A DNA stretch of 64,000 bases from Demequina muriae (GCF_030418295.1 NZ_JAUHQA010000001.1:1612001-1676000); one strand, 5' to 3'. Counted from the stretch's first letter, positions 42,359 to 51,136 are shown. Made by a program: numbers and translations. The notes: generated by a model not told the origin, from the letters alone.

Positions 42359-43650
42359 GTGGATGCCCCTCTCGATTCTGCGGTCCGTGCCTGCTCTCGC
42401 GACACCGAGCCCGATACCTGATCATCGCCCGATGGCAGCACCGCGTGCACCTGGAACCCGCCGCCCCGGCGCGGGCCGTGAGACAGCGCCCCGCCCAACG
42501 CCTGCACGCGCTCCGCCATGCCCGTGAGACCGTGTCCGCCCGGGAGGCGCGGGCTGTCACCCGGTGCCGCCTTGCCGTCGTCCTCGACGCTGATGTGCAC
42601 GGCATCGGCCGTGCGCTTGACGATCACCTCGGCCCGCGCGCCCCGGCCCGCGTGCTTGAGCGCGTTCGTGAGCGCCTCCTGGACGATGCGGTACGCGCTG
42701 ACCTCGACGCCCGCAGGGACATGCGCGGATCCCGAGATCTCGAGGGTGACGGGCAGCCCGGACTCCTGGACGTGACGCACCAGCGAGGGCAGCGCGGCGA
42801 GCGACGGCATGGGGGAGAGCCCGTCTCCGGCCGATGCGCCCGGGACGATCGCGCCGGTCGCGAGCGCGCGGTCGGTGTCGACGCGCTGGTTCGCCTCGAG
42901 CTCGGAGGCGCGCAGCACGCCGATCATGCGCTGCATCTCCTCCAGGCCGGTGCGCCCCGACGAGGCGATCGTGGACAGCGTCTCGGCCAAGTCGGGGTCG
43001 GCAGCGCCCAGTCGCCGGCGCGCGCCCTCCGCTTGGAGTGTCATCACCGTGATCTCGTGGGCCACGACGTCGTGCAGCTCGCGGGCGATTCGCGCGCGCT
43101 CGGCGCGCACGGCGTCGGTCGCGGCCTCGTAGCCGGCCTGTTCGCGGCGCGCGTGCGCCACCTCGAGCTCGCTCACGCGCTGGCGCCGTCGACGGTCACC
43201 GACGCCGATCGCGAACGGCACGATCACGGCGACCGGGATCGCGAACAGGGCACTCGTGGGCACCGCGTCGGACGACAGGGTGCCGACGGCAGTCCAGGCG
43301 AGCATCACGCCCAGCAGGGCCGCACTGTGGCGGATGGCGGTCGCGCGCGGCATGTACGACGCGATGCCGTAGATCGCGAGGAACAGCCCGAGCATCCCTG
43401 GCGTGGCCTCGTAGCCGAGCCCGACCACGACGATCCACGCGCCGCCTGTGAGCCACAGCACCGCGCGGGGGTAGCGCTGACGCCACAGCAGCGGGATGAC
43501 CATCGCGACCAGCAGCGTGTAGCCGAGCGGATCGATGGGCCGGATCTCTGCGTATTGGAAGCCGGTGAGCGAGGCCGCCCACATCACGCTGAGCGCCAGC
43601 AGTCCGCCGACGACGAGCGCGTCGTTCCACCGCGGCGGCCTCAGGTCCAT
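42355..43650 (-). CDS. sensor histidine kinase, HisKA_3 (NarX/DesK-like) type
   Basis: 431 residues. About five or six N-terminal membrane helices (to about 150) have almost no extracellular loop, so it may sense the membrane itself. They are followed by a short coiled coil, the dimerisation helix with phospho-acceptor His193 in ELHDVVAHE, and the HATPase domain with N box EALTNALKHAG and GGHGLTGMAERV. ATG 43650 is chosen over GTG 43671: a TACGCT hexamer lies 8 nt before the ATG and would otherwise be inside the gene. It pairs with the response regulator by a 4-nt overlap. Confidence 0.9.
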   Translation of the reverse strand: MDLRPPRWNDALVVGGLLALSVMWAASLTGFQYAEIRPIDPLGYTLLVAMVIPLLWRQRYPRAVLWLTGGAWIVVVGLGYEATPGMLGLFLAIYGIASYMPRATAIRHSAALLGVMLAWTAVGTLSSDAVPTSALFAIPVAVIVPFAIGVGDRRRRQRVSELEVAHARREQAGYEAATDAVRAERARIARELHDVVAHEITVMTLQAEGARRRLGAADPDLAETLSTIASSGRTGLEEMQRMIGVLRASELEANQRVDTDRALATGAIVPGASAGDGLSPMPSLAALPSLVRHVQESGLPVTLEISGSAHVPAGVEVSAYRIVQEALTNALKHAGRGARAEVIVKRTADAVHISVEDDGKAAPGDSPRLPGGHGLTGMAERVQALGGALSHGPRRGGGFQVHAVLPSGDDQVSGSVSREQARTAESRGAST

Positions 43651-43682
43651 GAGGCCCCAGCGTAGGCGCACCTCGGTGCTCG

Positions 43683-43706
43683 CGCATCGGCCGTCCGCCC
43701 GATGCG
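43683..43706. terminator. hairpin between the two two-component systems
   Basis: CGCATCGG (43683-43690) pairs with CCGATGCG (43699-43706) around an 8-nt loop. It lies downstream of the OmpR-type regulator's stop (43723, minus strand), where a terminator is expected, and includes the recurrent 9-mer at 43684-43692. Confidence 0.5.
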
Positions 43707-43722
43707 TGGAGCGCTCGTGCGC

Positions 43723-44385
43723 TCAGCCGACGAACCGGTAGCCCACCCCGCGCACCGTCTCGATGGCGTCTTGGCCGAGGTGGGCGCGGAGGTAGCGGAT
43801 GTAGACGTCCAGGACGTTGTCGCGGGCGGCCGAGCCCCAGACGTCCTGCAGCGCGTCCGCGCGCGGCACCACCTCGCCGCCGCGGGACATCAGCAGGTGA
43901 GCGAGCTGGAACTCCCGGGGACTGAGCGGAACGTCGAGACCGTCGCAGGCGAGCGTGCGCTCGATCGGGTCGAGCTCGCATCGGCCCACCCGAATGAGCT
44001 GCGCCGCGGTCGGGTCATCCTCGGGGTGCGCGCGTGCCCGCAGGCGGATGCGCGCCACGAGCACGTCGAAGGAGAACGGCTTGGCCATGTAGTCGTCGGC
44101 GCCGCGCTCGAGCCCCCTGACCGTGTCCTCGGCGGACGTGCGCGCGGTCAGGATGATGACGGGCAGGTCGGAGCCGGCCGCCCGCAGCTTCCGCAGCACG
44201 GTGAAGCCTTCCTGGTCCGGCAGGCCGATGTCGAGCACCATGATGTCGAAGTCGCCCTCGAGCGCGAGCCGCAGCCCCTCGCGGCCGGTGCGCACCGCCG
44301 TCGCGTCGATGTCTGCCGTGCGCAGACCCTTGACGAGGGTCTCGACCAGCCTGGTCTCGTCCTCCACCAGCAGCATCCTGATCAC
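43723..44385 (-). CDS. OmpR/PhoB-family response regulator
   Basis: 220 residues. Receiver Asp52 is in IMVLDIGLPDQEGF, with the conserved Thr of ILTARTS and the Lys of MAKPFSFDVL. The C-terminal winged helix has LSPREFQLAHLLMSRGGEVVPRADALQDVWG and the final VRGVGYRF. GTG 44385 overlaps the kinase stop downstream of the partner gene as GTGA. Target genes are unknown; the secreted protein and ABC exporter upstream on the same strand are candidates. Confidence 0.93.
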   Translation of the reverse strand: MIRMLLVEDETRLVETLVKGLRTADIDATAVRTGREGLRLALEGDFDIMVLDIGLPDQEGFTVLRKLRAAGSDLPVIILTARTSAEDTVRGLERGADDYMAKPFSFDVLVARIRLRARAHPEDDPTAAQLIRVGRCELDPIERTLACDGLDVPLSPREFQLAHLLMSRGGEVVPRADALQDVWGSAARDNVLDVYIRYLRAHLGQDAIETVRGVGYRFVG

Positions 44386-45773
44386 GTCGCATCTCCGTTC
44401 CTCGGCAGCACCAGTGTGAAGGTCGATCCCTCTCCGAGGCGCGATTGCACCGCGAGTCGTCCGCCGTGGGCGATCGCGATCGCGGACGCGATGGGCAGTC
44501 CGAGCCCCGTGCCCTCGGTTTCAGGATCCACGCGATGGAACCGCTCGAGCACCCGCTCCTGATCGGCGGGAGCGATCCCACGGCCCTGGTCCCTGACCCA
44601 CAGGTGGATCTCGTGGCGAAGCACCCGCGATCCCAGGCCGACGGTGGAGCCGGGCGCGGAGAACTTCACGGCATTGGCGGCCAGCTGCAGCCATGCCTGC
44701 GTGATGCGCTGCGCATCCACCAGCAGCGTCGCGTCGCCCTCGGCGTCCAGGTGCCAGTCCCTGTCGCCCAAGGCCTGTGCGCGCGCGAAGGTCGTGGACG
44801 TGAGCTCGCCGAGCGCGACGCTCTCCCGAAGCACGAATTCCGGGCGGTCGGACTTCGCGAGGGTGACGAGGTCGTCCACCAGCCGCGACATCATGTCGAC
44901 CTCGTCCAGCAGATCGCTCTGCATGCGGAGCACCTCCTCCGGATCCCGTGGCTCGATGAGCTCGAGGTTGGTGCGCATGATCGCGAGGGGCGTGCGCAGT
45001 TCGTGGGAGGCGTCGTCGAGCAGGCGGCGCTGGTCGGCGAACGCGCGCTCGAGCCGGTCGAGCATGGCGTTCACCGTGCGCGACAGGCGGGCGAGGTCAT
45101 CCTGTCCCGAGACCGGGATCCGCTCGGCGAGATCGTGCTCGCTGATGTGGCGGGCCTTCCCCTCGAGCACGGAGATGGGGCGCAGCATCCGCCCCACCGT
45201 CGTCCAGGCGATGACGCCGATCATCGCGAGCGCGAGCAGGGCCACGAGCGCATAGATCTGGAACGTCTCCGACAGGTTCTTCACGAGCGCACCTCGGTTC
45301 GTCGCGATCGTGAACACCGCCACGGTGTCGCCGTCGGGCTCGACGATCGGGACCGCCGCGAAACGGTAGTCCGCCATGTCTGTGACGGCCTCGTGCACCA
45401 CCACGCGGTCAGCTGCGTGCTCATCGGCGATGCGCAGGAAGTCGGGGTCATCCTCGAGCCGCAGGCGCTGGGGGTACGAGGGAACGAACCGGGCGACCGT
45501 ACCGACGTGCGCCACCGCGCTCTCGGTGGGGCTGGCCACCACGCGGATCATGGCCTCGCGCATGAGGTCCTCCGACGACGCGTACGGCTCACCCGTGGTG
45601 GGGTCAGGCGCCTCGGCGAGCTCGATGAACGCCTCGGTGCGGAGCGCCAGTCCATCGACGATGGTCGCGTCGATCCGGGACCGCTCGATGCCGTAGGCGG
45701 TGATGCCGGCGATGGTGAGGGCGGCCATCGTGAGCACCACGAGGTAGGCAAGCACCCGCGCCCGGACTGACAT
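44382..45773 (-). CDS. sensor histidine kinase with HAMP domain
   Basis: 463 residues. One helix at about 8-28, an extracellular domain (30-170), a second helix (173-193), HAMP (195-247), HisKA with His257 in SHELRTPLAIM, then HATPase with N box LQLAANAVKFS and G boxes DQGRGIAP and GTGLGLPIA. It detects an extracellular signal and phosphorylates the regulator downstream, with which it overlaps by 4 nt. ATG 45773. Confidence 0.93.
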   Translation of the reverse strand: MSVRARVLAYLVVLTMAALTIAGITAYGIERSRIDATIVDGLALRTEAFIELAEAPDPTTGEPYASSEDLMREAMIRVVASPTESAVAHVGTVARFVPSYPQRLRLEDDPDFLRIADEHAADRVVVHEAVTDMADYRFAAVPIVEPDGDTVAVFTIATNRGALVKNLSETFQIYALVALLALAMIGVIAWTTVGRMLRPISVLEGKARHISEHDLAERIPVSGQDDLARLSRTVNAMLDRLERAFADQRRLLDDASHELRTPLAIMRTNLELIEPRDPEEVLRMQSDLLDEVDMMSRLVDDLVTLAKSDRPEFVLRESVALGELTSTTFARAQALGDRDWHLDAEGDATLLVDAQRITQAWLQLAANAVKFSAPGSTVGLGSRVLRHEIHLWVRDQGRGIAPADQERVLERFHRVDPETEGTGLGLPIASAIAIAHGGRLAVQSRLGEGSTFTLVLPRNGDAT

Positions 45774-45884
45774 GCGTCGAGCCGGGTGTGCGATGAGTGC
45801 GAACAGGCGCGCGATGAGAGCCTCCTGCGCCTACGCTAGCGTCCCCGCGCTCGCGGCCGGACGTGCGAGCGACCGGTATGCGGT

Positions 45885-45948
45885 GGCCGGTGCGTGCGGT
45901 CGGCGCGGTGTGTGGTTGGCGCGGTGTGTGGTCGGTGCAGTGTGCGGG
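45885..45948. repeat. four imperfect 16-bp direct repeats upstream of the HAMP kinase
   Basis: Two units at 45901-45916 and 45917-45932 share GGCGCGGTGTGTGGT and differ only in the first base. Flanking units at 45885-45900 and 45933-45948 are degenerate copies. They lie in the 223-nt gap between the secreted-protein gene stop and the kinase start, so they may be in the kinase promoter region or just a simple-sequence expansion. Confidence 0.65.
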
Positions 45949-45996
45949 TGCTGCGGCGGCGAAGGCGCGGCGCGGGGTGCGTCGAGCGCCGGGGTC

Positions 45997-46755
45997 TCAG
46001 CGACCGCCGTCGCGACGCTCGGCGTGATCGGACCACGCGTCGCGCGGAGCCTTCCACTCGCCGTGGAACTCGTCGCTGCGCTCACGCCATCCCTCGCGGT
46101 CACCCTCGTCGGGGCCCTGCCAGGAGTCACGTGGCTCGCGCATGTCGCCGTGGCCGTCGTCCCACGCACGGTCCCTGTCGCGCTGGTGCTGATCGCGCTC
46201 GTCGACATGCTGCTGCCACTCCTCGCGGCGCTCGTCGCCCGAGTTCGACCAGGTCCCGCGCTCGCGGTCCCACGAGTCCACGTCCCAGCCGCATTCCTGC
46301 GCGGTCGCGTGCCACGCGCTCGCCCACTCGTCGACCGCACGCTTCCACTCGCGGGGGTCGGCGCCATCCGTGGGTCGCGAGGGCTTCGTCGGCCACTCGC
46401 ACGAGGGGGTCGTGGTCGACGGTGCGGGGGTGGTGCGGTCAGGCGGGTCGGCGGGTGCGGCGGAGCGGTCGTGGTGGTCGTGACGCTCGTCGCACACTCC
46501 TTGGTCGCTGCACTTGAGCGCCGCGGAACCCACTTCGACGGGCGCCGGGAGGACGACGTCGGTGTCGGTGGCCGCATCGCCCGCCTCGACGGGGGCGGTC
46601 ACAGAGGCGGGGTCCTCCTGGCTCAGCTCGACGGCGGAGGCAACCGGCGCATCGGCCGGTGGCCCCACCATGGCGCTCGCGGTGCCCGCGACGACGAAGC
46701 TGACGCCGAGGAAGCCTGCCGCGACTGCGATCGTGCGGAAGCTGGGACGATTCAT
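45997..46755 (-). CDS. secreted Trp/Asp/Arg-rich protein of unknown function
   Basis: 252 residues. A signal peptide (1-28, ending GTASA) is followed by a low-complexity acidic stretch, a Cys pair (CSDQGVC), a Pro/Thr linker, and from about 120 a highly charged region rich in Trp, Asp, Glu, Arg and Gln. There Trp recurs every 7-14 residues (W-containing DREWKRAVDEW, WDVDSWDRERGTW, REEWQQHV, DRAWDD, DSWQG, EGWRER, GEWKAPRDAW). This suggests a helical surface-binding repeat. I recognise no family. CATACT lies 6 nt before ATG 46755, so expression may be leaderless. Placement upstream of the two-component genes on the same strand makes it a possible accessory sensor or regulon member (inference). 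Confidence 0.65.
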   Translation of the reverse strand: MNRPSFRTIAVAAGFLGVSFVVAGTASAMVGPPADAPVASAVELSQEDPASVTAPVEAGDAATDTDVVLPAPVEVGSAALKCSDQGVCDERHDHHDRSAAPADPPDRTTPAPSTTTPSCEWPTKPSRPTDGADPREWKRAVDEWASAWHATAQECGWDVDSWDRERGTWSNSGDERREEWQQHVDERDQHQRDRDRAWDDGHGDMREPRDSWQGPDEGDREGWRERSDEFHGEWKAPRDAWSDHAERRDGGR

Positions 46756-46806
46756 GCGTCCAGTATGGGCGAAGCGTCCTGAGCCTGCTCTCAGACGGAC
46801 GGGATG

Positions 46807-47631
46807 CTAGCTGTCGTCGGAGCGCATCCAGCGGAATGTGCGAATCGCTACGACGAGGCCGAGCACGAACCACACCGTGAGCATGATGGCGGTCATGGGG
46901 TGCTCCCACGACCCATTGGCCTCTTGGGCTTCGAAGTACTCCGGCAGGAACACCGAGCGCATTCCCTGCGCGAGCCACTTGAGCGGGAAGATCTCCGCGA
47001 CCGTCTGCAGGTAGGTGGGCAGCTGGGTGAAGACGAAGAAGACCCCCGAGGTGAACTGCAGGAACAGCACCACCGGCGTCAGGATCGCGGATGCGGCCTT
47101 GCCGTTGCGCAGGAGCGAAGACGTGGCGATGCCCACGGCGGACGAGGCGGCGGTGCCCAGCAGGAAGACCCAGGTGAAGGTCCACCAGCGGGACGCATCG
47201 GTGGGGAGACTGACGTCGTACAACAGGACGCCGAGCGTCAGCAGGATCGCGATCTGCACGATCGAGACGAGCAGCACCTGCGTGATCTTGCCGGTGAAGT
47301 ATCCCGTCGCGGGCAGGGGAGTGGCGTAGATGCGCTTGAGCAGATCCTCGTCGCGGTCGATCGACAACGAGATCGCCAGCGACTGGAACCCGGTGTTCAG
47401 GATTCCGGTCGCGATCATGCCCGCGAGGAAGTACTGCGAGAACGTCACATCTGTGTCGCCCAGCGTCTGGCCGCCGAAGATGGTGCCGAACAGCACGAGG
47501 AAGATCATCGGGAACGCGAAGATGAAGATCATCTGCTCGCGCGACCGGGTGAACTCCTTGAGTTCGAGCACCATGCGATCCGCGACCAGCGATCCCCAGC
47601 TCGGCGACCGCCGTGTCTCGAGCGCGCTCAT
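46807..47631 (-). CDS. ABC-2 type transporter permease (drug-exporter type)
   Basis: 274 residues with six helices typical of ABC-2 permeases: FIFAFPMIFLVLFGTIFG, then YFLAGMIATGILNTGFQSLAISLSIDRDEDLLKRIYATPLP, and the later FFVFTQLPTYLQTVAEIFPLKWLAQGMR-type segment. It fits the daunorubicin-resistance-like exporters. ATG 47631 overlaps the ATPase stop as ATGA; an open frame further upstream to 47829 is spurious. Substrate unknown. Confidence 0.9.
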   Translation of the reverse strand: MSALETRRSPSWGSLVADRMVLELKEFTRSREQMIFIFAFPMIFLVLFGTIFGGQTLGDTDVTFSQYFLAGMIATGILNTGFQSLAISLSIDRDEDLLKRIYATPLPATGYFTGKITQVLLVSIVQIAILLTLGVLLYDVSLPTDASRWWTFTWVFLLGTAASSAVGIATSSLLRNGKAASAILTPVVLFLQFTSGVFFVFTQLPTYLQTVAEIFPLKWLAQGMRSVFLPEYFEAQEANGSWEHPMTAIMLTVWFVLGLVVAIRTFRWMRSDDS

Positions 47632-48503
47632 GCCGTCACCTCCTTTGCGGCGTCGGCGTCGGCCTGGGCCGCGCCAATGAGTTCCAGGTAGACATCCTCG
47701 AGGGACGGGTGCGTGACCTGAAGCCGTGGGATCTCGCCGTCGTGGCGTGAGAGCAGGTCTCGGAGGAAGGCGGTGGGCGTCGGGGTGGGCTCCCGCCGGA
47801 GGGTGCCGTCCTCGTTCCAGCTCACCCACGCGTCGGTCGCCCGGGCGCGCAGGCCCTCGGGCGTGTCCAGGGCGACCATGGTGCCGTTGGCGATGATGCC
47901 GATGCGGTCCGCGAGTCGATCCGCCTCGTCGAGGTAGTGAGTGGTCAGCAGGATGGTCGTCCCCTGATCACGGAGGGACTCGATCAGCGTCCAGAACTGG
48001 CGCCGAGCCTCGGGATCGAAGCCGGTGGTGGGCTCGTCGAGGAACACCAGCTCCGGGTTGCCCATCACTGCGAGCGCCACCTCCAGGCGTCGTCGCTGGC
48101 CGCCGGAGAGCAGCCGCGGCTTCTCATTCGCCTTCTCGGTGAGTCCCACGGTCGCGAGCGTCTCGTCGATGTCTCGCGGGTTCGGGTAGAGGCGGGCGGC
48201 ATGGTGAAGGGCTTCGCGCGGCGTGAGGACGGTGCTGCCGCTGGTCGACTGCAGCATCACGCCGAGGCGCTCGCGCCAGTGTCGGGTGGGGTGCGCGGGG
48301 TCAAGGCCGAGGACCGTGACCTCGCCCGCGGTGCGCTTGCGGAACCCGCCGAGAATCTCGACCGTGGTCGACTTGCCGGCCCCGTTCGGCCCCAGCAGGG
48401 CGAAGACCTCGCCGCGATGGACCTCGAGGTCGATCCCGTCGACCGCGTTCTTGGCTCCGTAGGTCTTGCGCAGACCCGCGATCTCGATGGCTGGTGTCGT
48501 CAT
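47628..48503 (-). CDS. ABC transporter ATP-binding protein (drug-exporter type)
   Basis: 291 residues: Walker A GPNGAGKST (38-46), signature LSGGQRRRLEVALA, Walker B LVFLDEPTTGFDPEARR and H-loop THYLDEAD, a set typical of DrrA-like proteins, with the usual C-terminal tail of about 80 residues. It energises the ABC-2 permease with which it overlaps. TAGCCT lies 6 nt before ATG 48503, which suggests a leaderless transcript for this two-gene unit. Confidence 0.93.
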   Translation of the reverse strand: MTTPAIEIAGLRKTYGAKNAVDGIDLEVHRGEVFALLGPNGAGKSTTVEILGGFRKRTAGEVTVLGLDPAHPTRHWRERLGVMLQSTSGSTVLTPREALHHAARLYPNPRDIDETLATVGLTEKANEKPRLLSGGQRRRLEVALAVMGNPELVFLDEPTTGFDPEARRQFWTLIESLRDQGTTILLTTHYLDEADRLADRIGIIANGTMVALDTPEGLRARATDAWVSWNEDGTLRREPTPTPTAFLRDLLSRHDGEIPRLQVTHPSLEDVYLELIGAAQADADAAKEVTA

Positions 48504-48509
48504 GCCCCG

Positions 48510-48515
48510 AGGCTA
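48510..48515 (-). promoter_or_regulatory. -10 element of a likely leaderless promoter (ABC drug exporter)
   Basis: TAGCCT on the minus strand, exactly 6 nt before ATG 48503; no Shine-Dalgarno is visible. Confidence 0.5.
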
Positions 48516-48589
48516 GCGAGGACCAGCCCCGCCCGCGCATCGGCCGTCCGACGGATCTCGTGTGACCGGTGTGATGACTGTCGCCGCGC

Positions 48590-49792
48590 CTACTCCGCCA
48601 GCAGGGCCTGAATGCGGCCCACGCCCTCGGCGAGGTCGTCGTCCCCCAGCGCGTAGCTGAGGCGGGCGTATCCCGAGGGACCGAACGCCTCGCCGGGAAC
48701 GATCGCCACCTCGGCCTCCTCGAGGATGATGGTCGCGAGCTCGGCGGAGGTGGTGGGCACCTTGCCGCGGATCTCGCGCCCCAGCACGCCCTCGACCGAT
48801 GGATAGGCGTAGAACGCGCCCGTGGGCGTGGGCACCTCGAAGCCGTCGATCTCGCGCAGCATCTTCACCATCGTCGTGCGACGGCGGTCGAAGGCCGCCC
48901 TCATCATCTGGACCTCGTCCAGGCCGCCCTGAAGTGCGGCGATCGCGGCCCGCTGCGACACGTTCGCGACGTTCGAGGTGAGGTGGCTCTGGAAGTTGGT
49001 CGCCGCCTTGATGGCGTCCGCGGGGCCCACCATCCAGCCCACGCGCCAGCCGGTCATCGCGTAGGTCTTGGCGACGCCGTTGACGACGATGCAGGTGTCG
49101 GCCAGGGCGGGCACCACCGAGAGGATCGGCGTGAACTCGGCGTCGTCATACAGCAGGTGCTCGTAGATCTCGTCGGTGATGACCCAGATGCCGTGCTCGA
49201 GCGCCCACTCGCCAATGGCCTTGGTCTGCTCGCGGGAGTACACCGCACCGGTGGGGTTCGACGGGCTGCAGAACAGCATCGCCTTGGTCGCGTCGGTGCG
49301 CGCCGCCTCGAGCTGCTCCACGGTCACCAAGTAGTCCTGATCGGCGCCGGCGAACACCTCGACCGGGGTCGCTCCGGTCAGGGAGATCGCCTCGGGATAG
49401 GTGGTCCAGTACGGCGCGGGGAGGAGGACCTCGTCGCCCGGGTCGAGCACTGCGGCGAAGGCCTGGAACACGGCCTGCTTGCCGCCGTTGGTGACCAGCG
49501 TGGTCGCCGGGTCGATCTCGTATCCCGAGTCGCGCAGTGTCTTGTCCGCGATCGCCTGTCGGAGCTCGGGGAGGCCCGCCGCCGGCGTGTAGCGGTGGTT
49601 GCGGGGATCCTTGGCGGCCTCGATCGCGGCATCCACGATGAACTGCGGCGTCGCGAAGTCGGGCTCGCCAGCGCCGAACCCGATGACCGGGCGGCCTGCG
49701 GCCTTGAGCGCCTTGGCCTTGGCGTCGACGGCGAGGGTGGCGGACGGCGCGATGGCACCGAGGCGGGCGGAGATGCGGTTCTTGGCGGTCAC
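48590..49792 (-). CDS. pyridoxal phosphate-dependent aspartate-type aminotransferase
   Basis: 400 residues, fold-type I class Ib. Characteristic segments are [17 protein letters not shown] (178-182), [11 protein letters not shown], and the Schiff-base Lys242 in [16 protein letters not shown]; the substrate-carboxylate Arg is in the C-terminal YARLSYA. It transfers the amino group between aspartate (and perhaps prephenate or another acid) and 2-oxoglutarate. GTG 49792 opens the family-typical [24 protein letters not shown]. The open frame to 49927 is unsupported. Position just before tRNA-Trp/secE is common in actinobacteria. Confidence 0.9.
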   Translation of the reverse strand: MTAKNRISARLGAIAPSATLAVDAKAKALKAAGRPVIGFGAGEPDFATPQFIVDAAIEAAKDPRNHRYTPAAGLPELRQAIADKTLRDSGYEIDPATTLVTNGGKQAVFQAFAAVLDPGDEVLLPAPYWTTYPEAISLTGATPVEVFAGADQDYLVTVEQLEAARTDATKAMLFCSPSNPTGAVYSREQTKAIGEWALEHGIWVITDEIYEHLLYDDAEFTPILSVVPALADTCIVVNGVAKTYAMTGWRVGWMVGPADAIKAATNFQSHLTSNVANVSQRAAIAALQGGLDEVQMMRAAFDRRRTTMVKMLREIDGFEVPTPTGAFYAYPSVEGVLGREIRGKVPTTSAELATIILEEAEVAIVPGEAFGPSGYARLSYALGDDDLAEGVGRIQALLAE

Positions 49793-50057
49793 GGTCCCGA
49801 TTGTTCCATGTCCACGCGTCGTTGTGGATTCCGCCGGTCGCCCTCGCATCGGCCGCGTGGCGTGTGGACTGATGTTCCGATCTGCCGTGGGTGCGGACAC
49901 GGCTTGCGAAGTTTCACGACTGATCAATGCGTGGGGCGTCAGTCGTGGGCCATATCGCCCACGCCGAGTTCCGTCCCCGCCCGAGGTCGCCGGGGCCTAT
50001 CCACTGGGCTCAGGATGCGGCCGCACGTGTGCCGGTCGGTGACGACAGGATCGGCCC
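49793..50057. other. 265-nt divergent gap without a gene
   Basis: It lies between the divergent aminotransferase and DUF559 genes and must hold both promoters. It has one copy of the recurrent 9-mer (49846-49854). A CAGGAT hexamer (50046-50051) lies 6 nt before ATG 50058. No ORF or RNA signature is convincing. Confidence 0.4.
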
Positions 50058-50918
50058 ATGATCACGGAGGAACGACTGCGCGTGCGTGGCGGGGCGGCGC
50101 GGACGGGGTCGCTGCGGGCAGCCGGCGTCCCCGAGCGCGCCATCAGAGCGGCGGTCGCACACGGCAGCGTGCGCCGCGTCAGCCGGGGCGTGCTGGCGCT
50201 GCCCGACGCCGACCCCCGCGTGATTGCTGCCGTCGCGCTCAGCTGTCGTCTCACCTGCGTGAGCGCGCTCGAACTGCTCGAGGTGTCCCTGGTCGCCCCC
50301 TCCAAGAAGGCCCACATCGCGGTGCCAAGCGCTCATACGACAGCGCGGCGAGCGTGGCGCGGAGTGCGGCGGCACTACCGAAGCGACGCTCGACCGCCCG
50401 ACGCTGGCGGCGCTCCTGTCGAGACGGTCGCCCAGGCACTCGACGATGCAGGGCGGTGCTTGGACGAAGGGTCACACCTGGTCGCCGTCGACTCGGCGCT
50501 CCATCAAGGGCTCGTGACCGCAGCCGATGTCGCGGCGTTTCGCGCGAGCACCGCTGCGCGTCGGGCCTTCCTGCTGGCCCACGCCGACGGCCGGGCCGAG
50601 TCGGTCGGCGAGACCCTTGCGAGACTGAGCTGCGTGCGCCAGGGGCTGCAGGTGCACCCGCAGCGCTTCCTCCCAGGCGTGGGGCGGGTCGACCTCGTGG
50701 TCGGGGAAAGGGTGGTGGTGGAGATCGACGGCCGCAGCTTCCACAGCGACCCGGTCGCCTTCCGACGCGACCGCATGCGCGGACGGGCGGTGGTGAAGGA
50801 GGGAATGCCGGTGCTGCGCTACGCTCACGCGGAGCTCCTCGGGGCCGATGCGGTTGACGTCGGAGACGAGGTCGTACAGTGGTTCGCGGGTGCAGGTTCG
50901 GCACTGATGATCAGCTGA
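50058..50918 (+). CDS. AbiEi-like winged-helix fused to a DUF559 (Vsr-like) nuclease-fold domain
   Basis: 286 residues. The N-terminal half (about 1-100) resembles the AbiEi antitoxin-type winged helix: GSLRAAGVPERAIRAAVAHGSVRRVSRGVLALP, then LTCVSALELL. The C-terminal half (about 180-280) matches DUF559: GRVDLVVGERVVVEIDGRSFHSDPVAFRRDRMRGRAVVKEGMPVLRY, with Glu181/Glu185, Asp212 and Glu222 placed as in PD-(D/E)xK nucleases, though Asp224 stands where Lys is usual. Such fusions are common in actinobacteria and uncharacterised. No AbiEii toxin gene is adjacent, so a toxin-antitoxin role is not supported here. Upstream CAGGAT 6 nt from ATG suggests leaderless expression. Confidence 0.72.
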   Translation: MITEERLRVRGGAARTGSLRAAGVPERAIRAAVAHGSVRRVSRGVLALPDADPRVIAAVALSCRLTCVSALELLEVSLVAPSKKAHIAVPSAHTTARRAWRGVRRHYRSDARPPDAGGAPVETVAQALDDAGRCLDEGSHLVAVDSALHQGLVTAADVAAFRASTAARRAFLLAHADGRAESVGETLARLSCVRQGLQVHPQRFLPGVGRVDLVVGERVVVEIDGRSFHSDPVAFRRDRMRGRAVVKEGMPVLRYAHAELLGADAVDVGDEVVQWFAGAGSALMIS

Positions 50919-51020
50919 CCATCAGTCCGAGGCCTTCCGGCGAGGCTTCGGCGCTCATCCAGCTGGGGCCATCAGTGCGGACGGTGCAGCCATGTGCCCG
51001 CGGACGATGCGGGGCCCGGG

Positions 51021-51050
51021 TTCGCAATCCCGGGCAGGAACCCGTACTAT
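51021..51050 (+). promoter_or_regulatory. promoter upstream of tRNA-Trp/secE
   Basis: -35 TTCGCA (51021-51026), 18-nt spacer, -10 TACTAT (51045-51050), starting about 80 nt before the tRNA. The same transcript could include secE and nusG. Confidence 0.5.
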
Positions 51051-51136
51051 TGCCATTCGGCGATTGACACACGTCATGATGGCTCGCGCCTTCGTACGGG
51101 TGGCTGATCGCCAGTCGGGGGCCCCACCGCCCCCGG

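Noticed and set aside
50058..50918. Type IV toxin-antitoxin pair
   Set aside because: Only an AbiEi-like domain is seen; no AbiEii-type toxin gene is adjacent.
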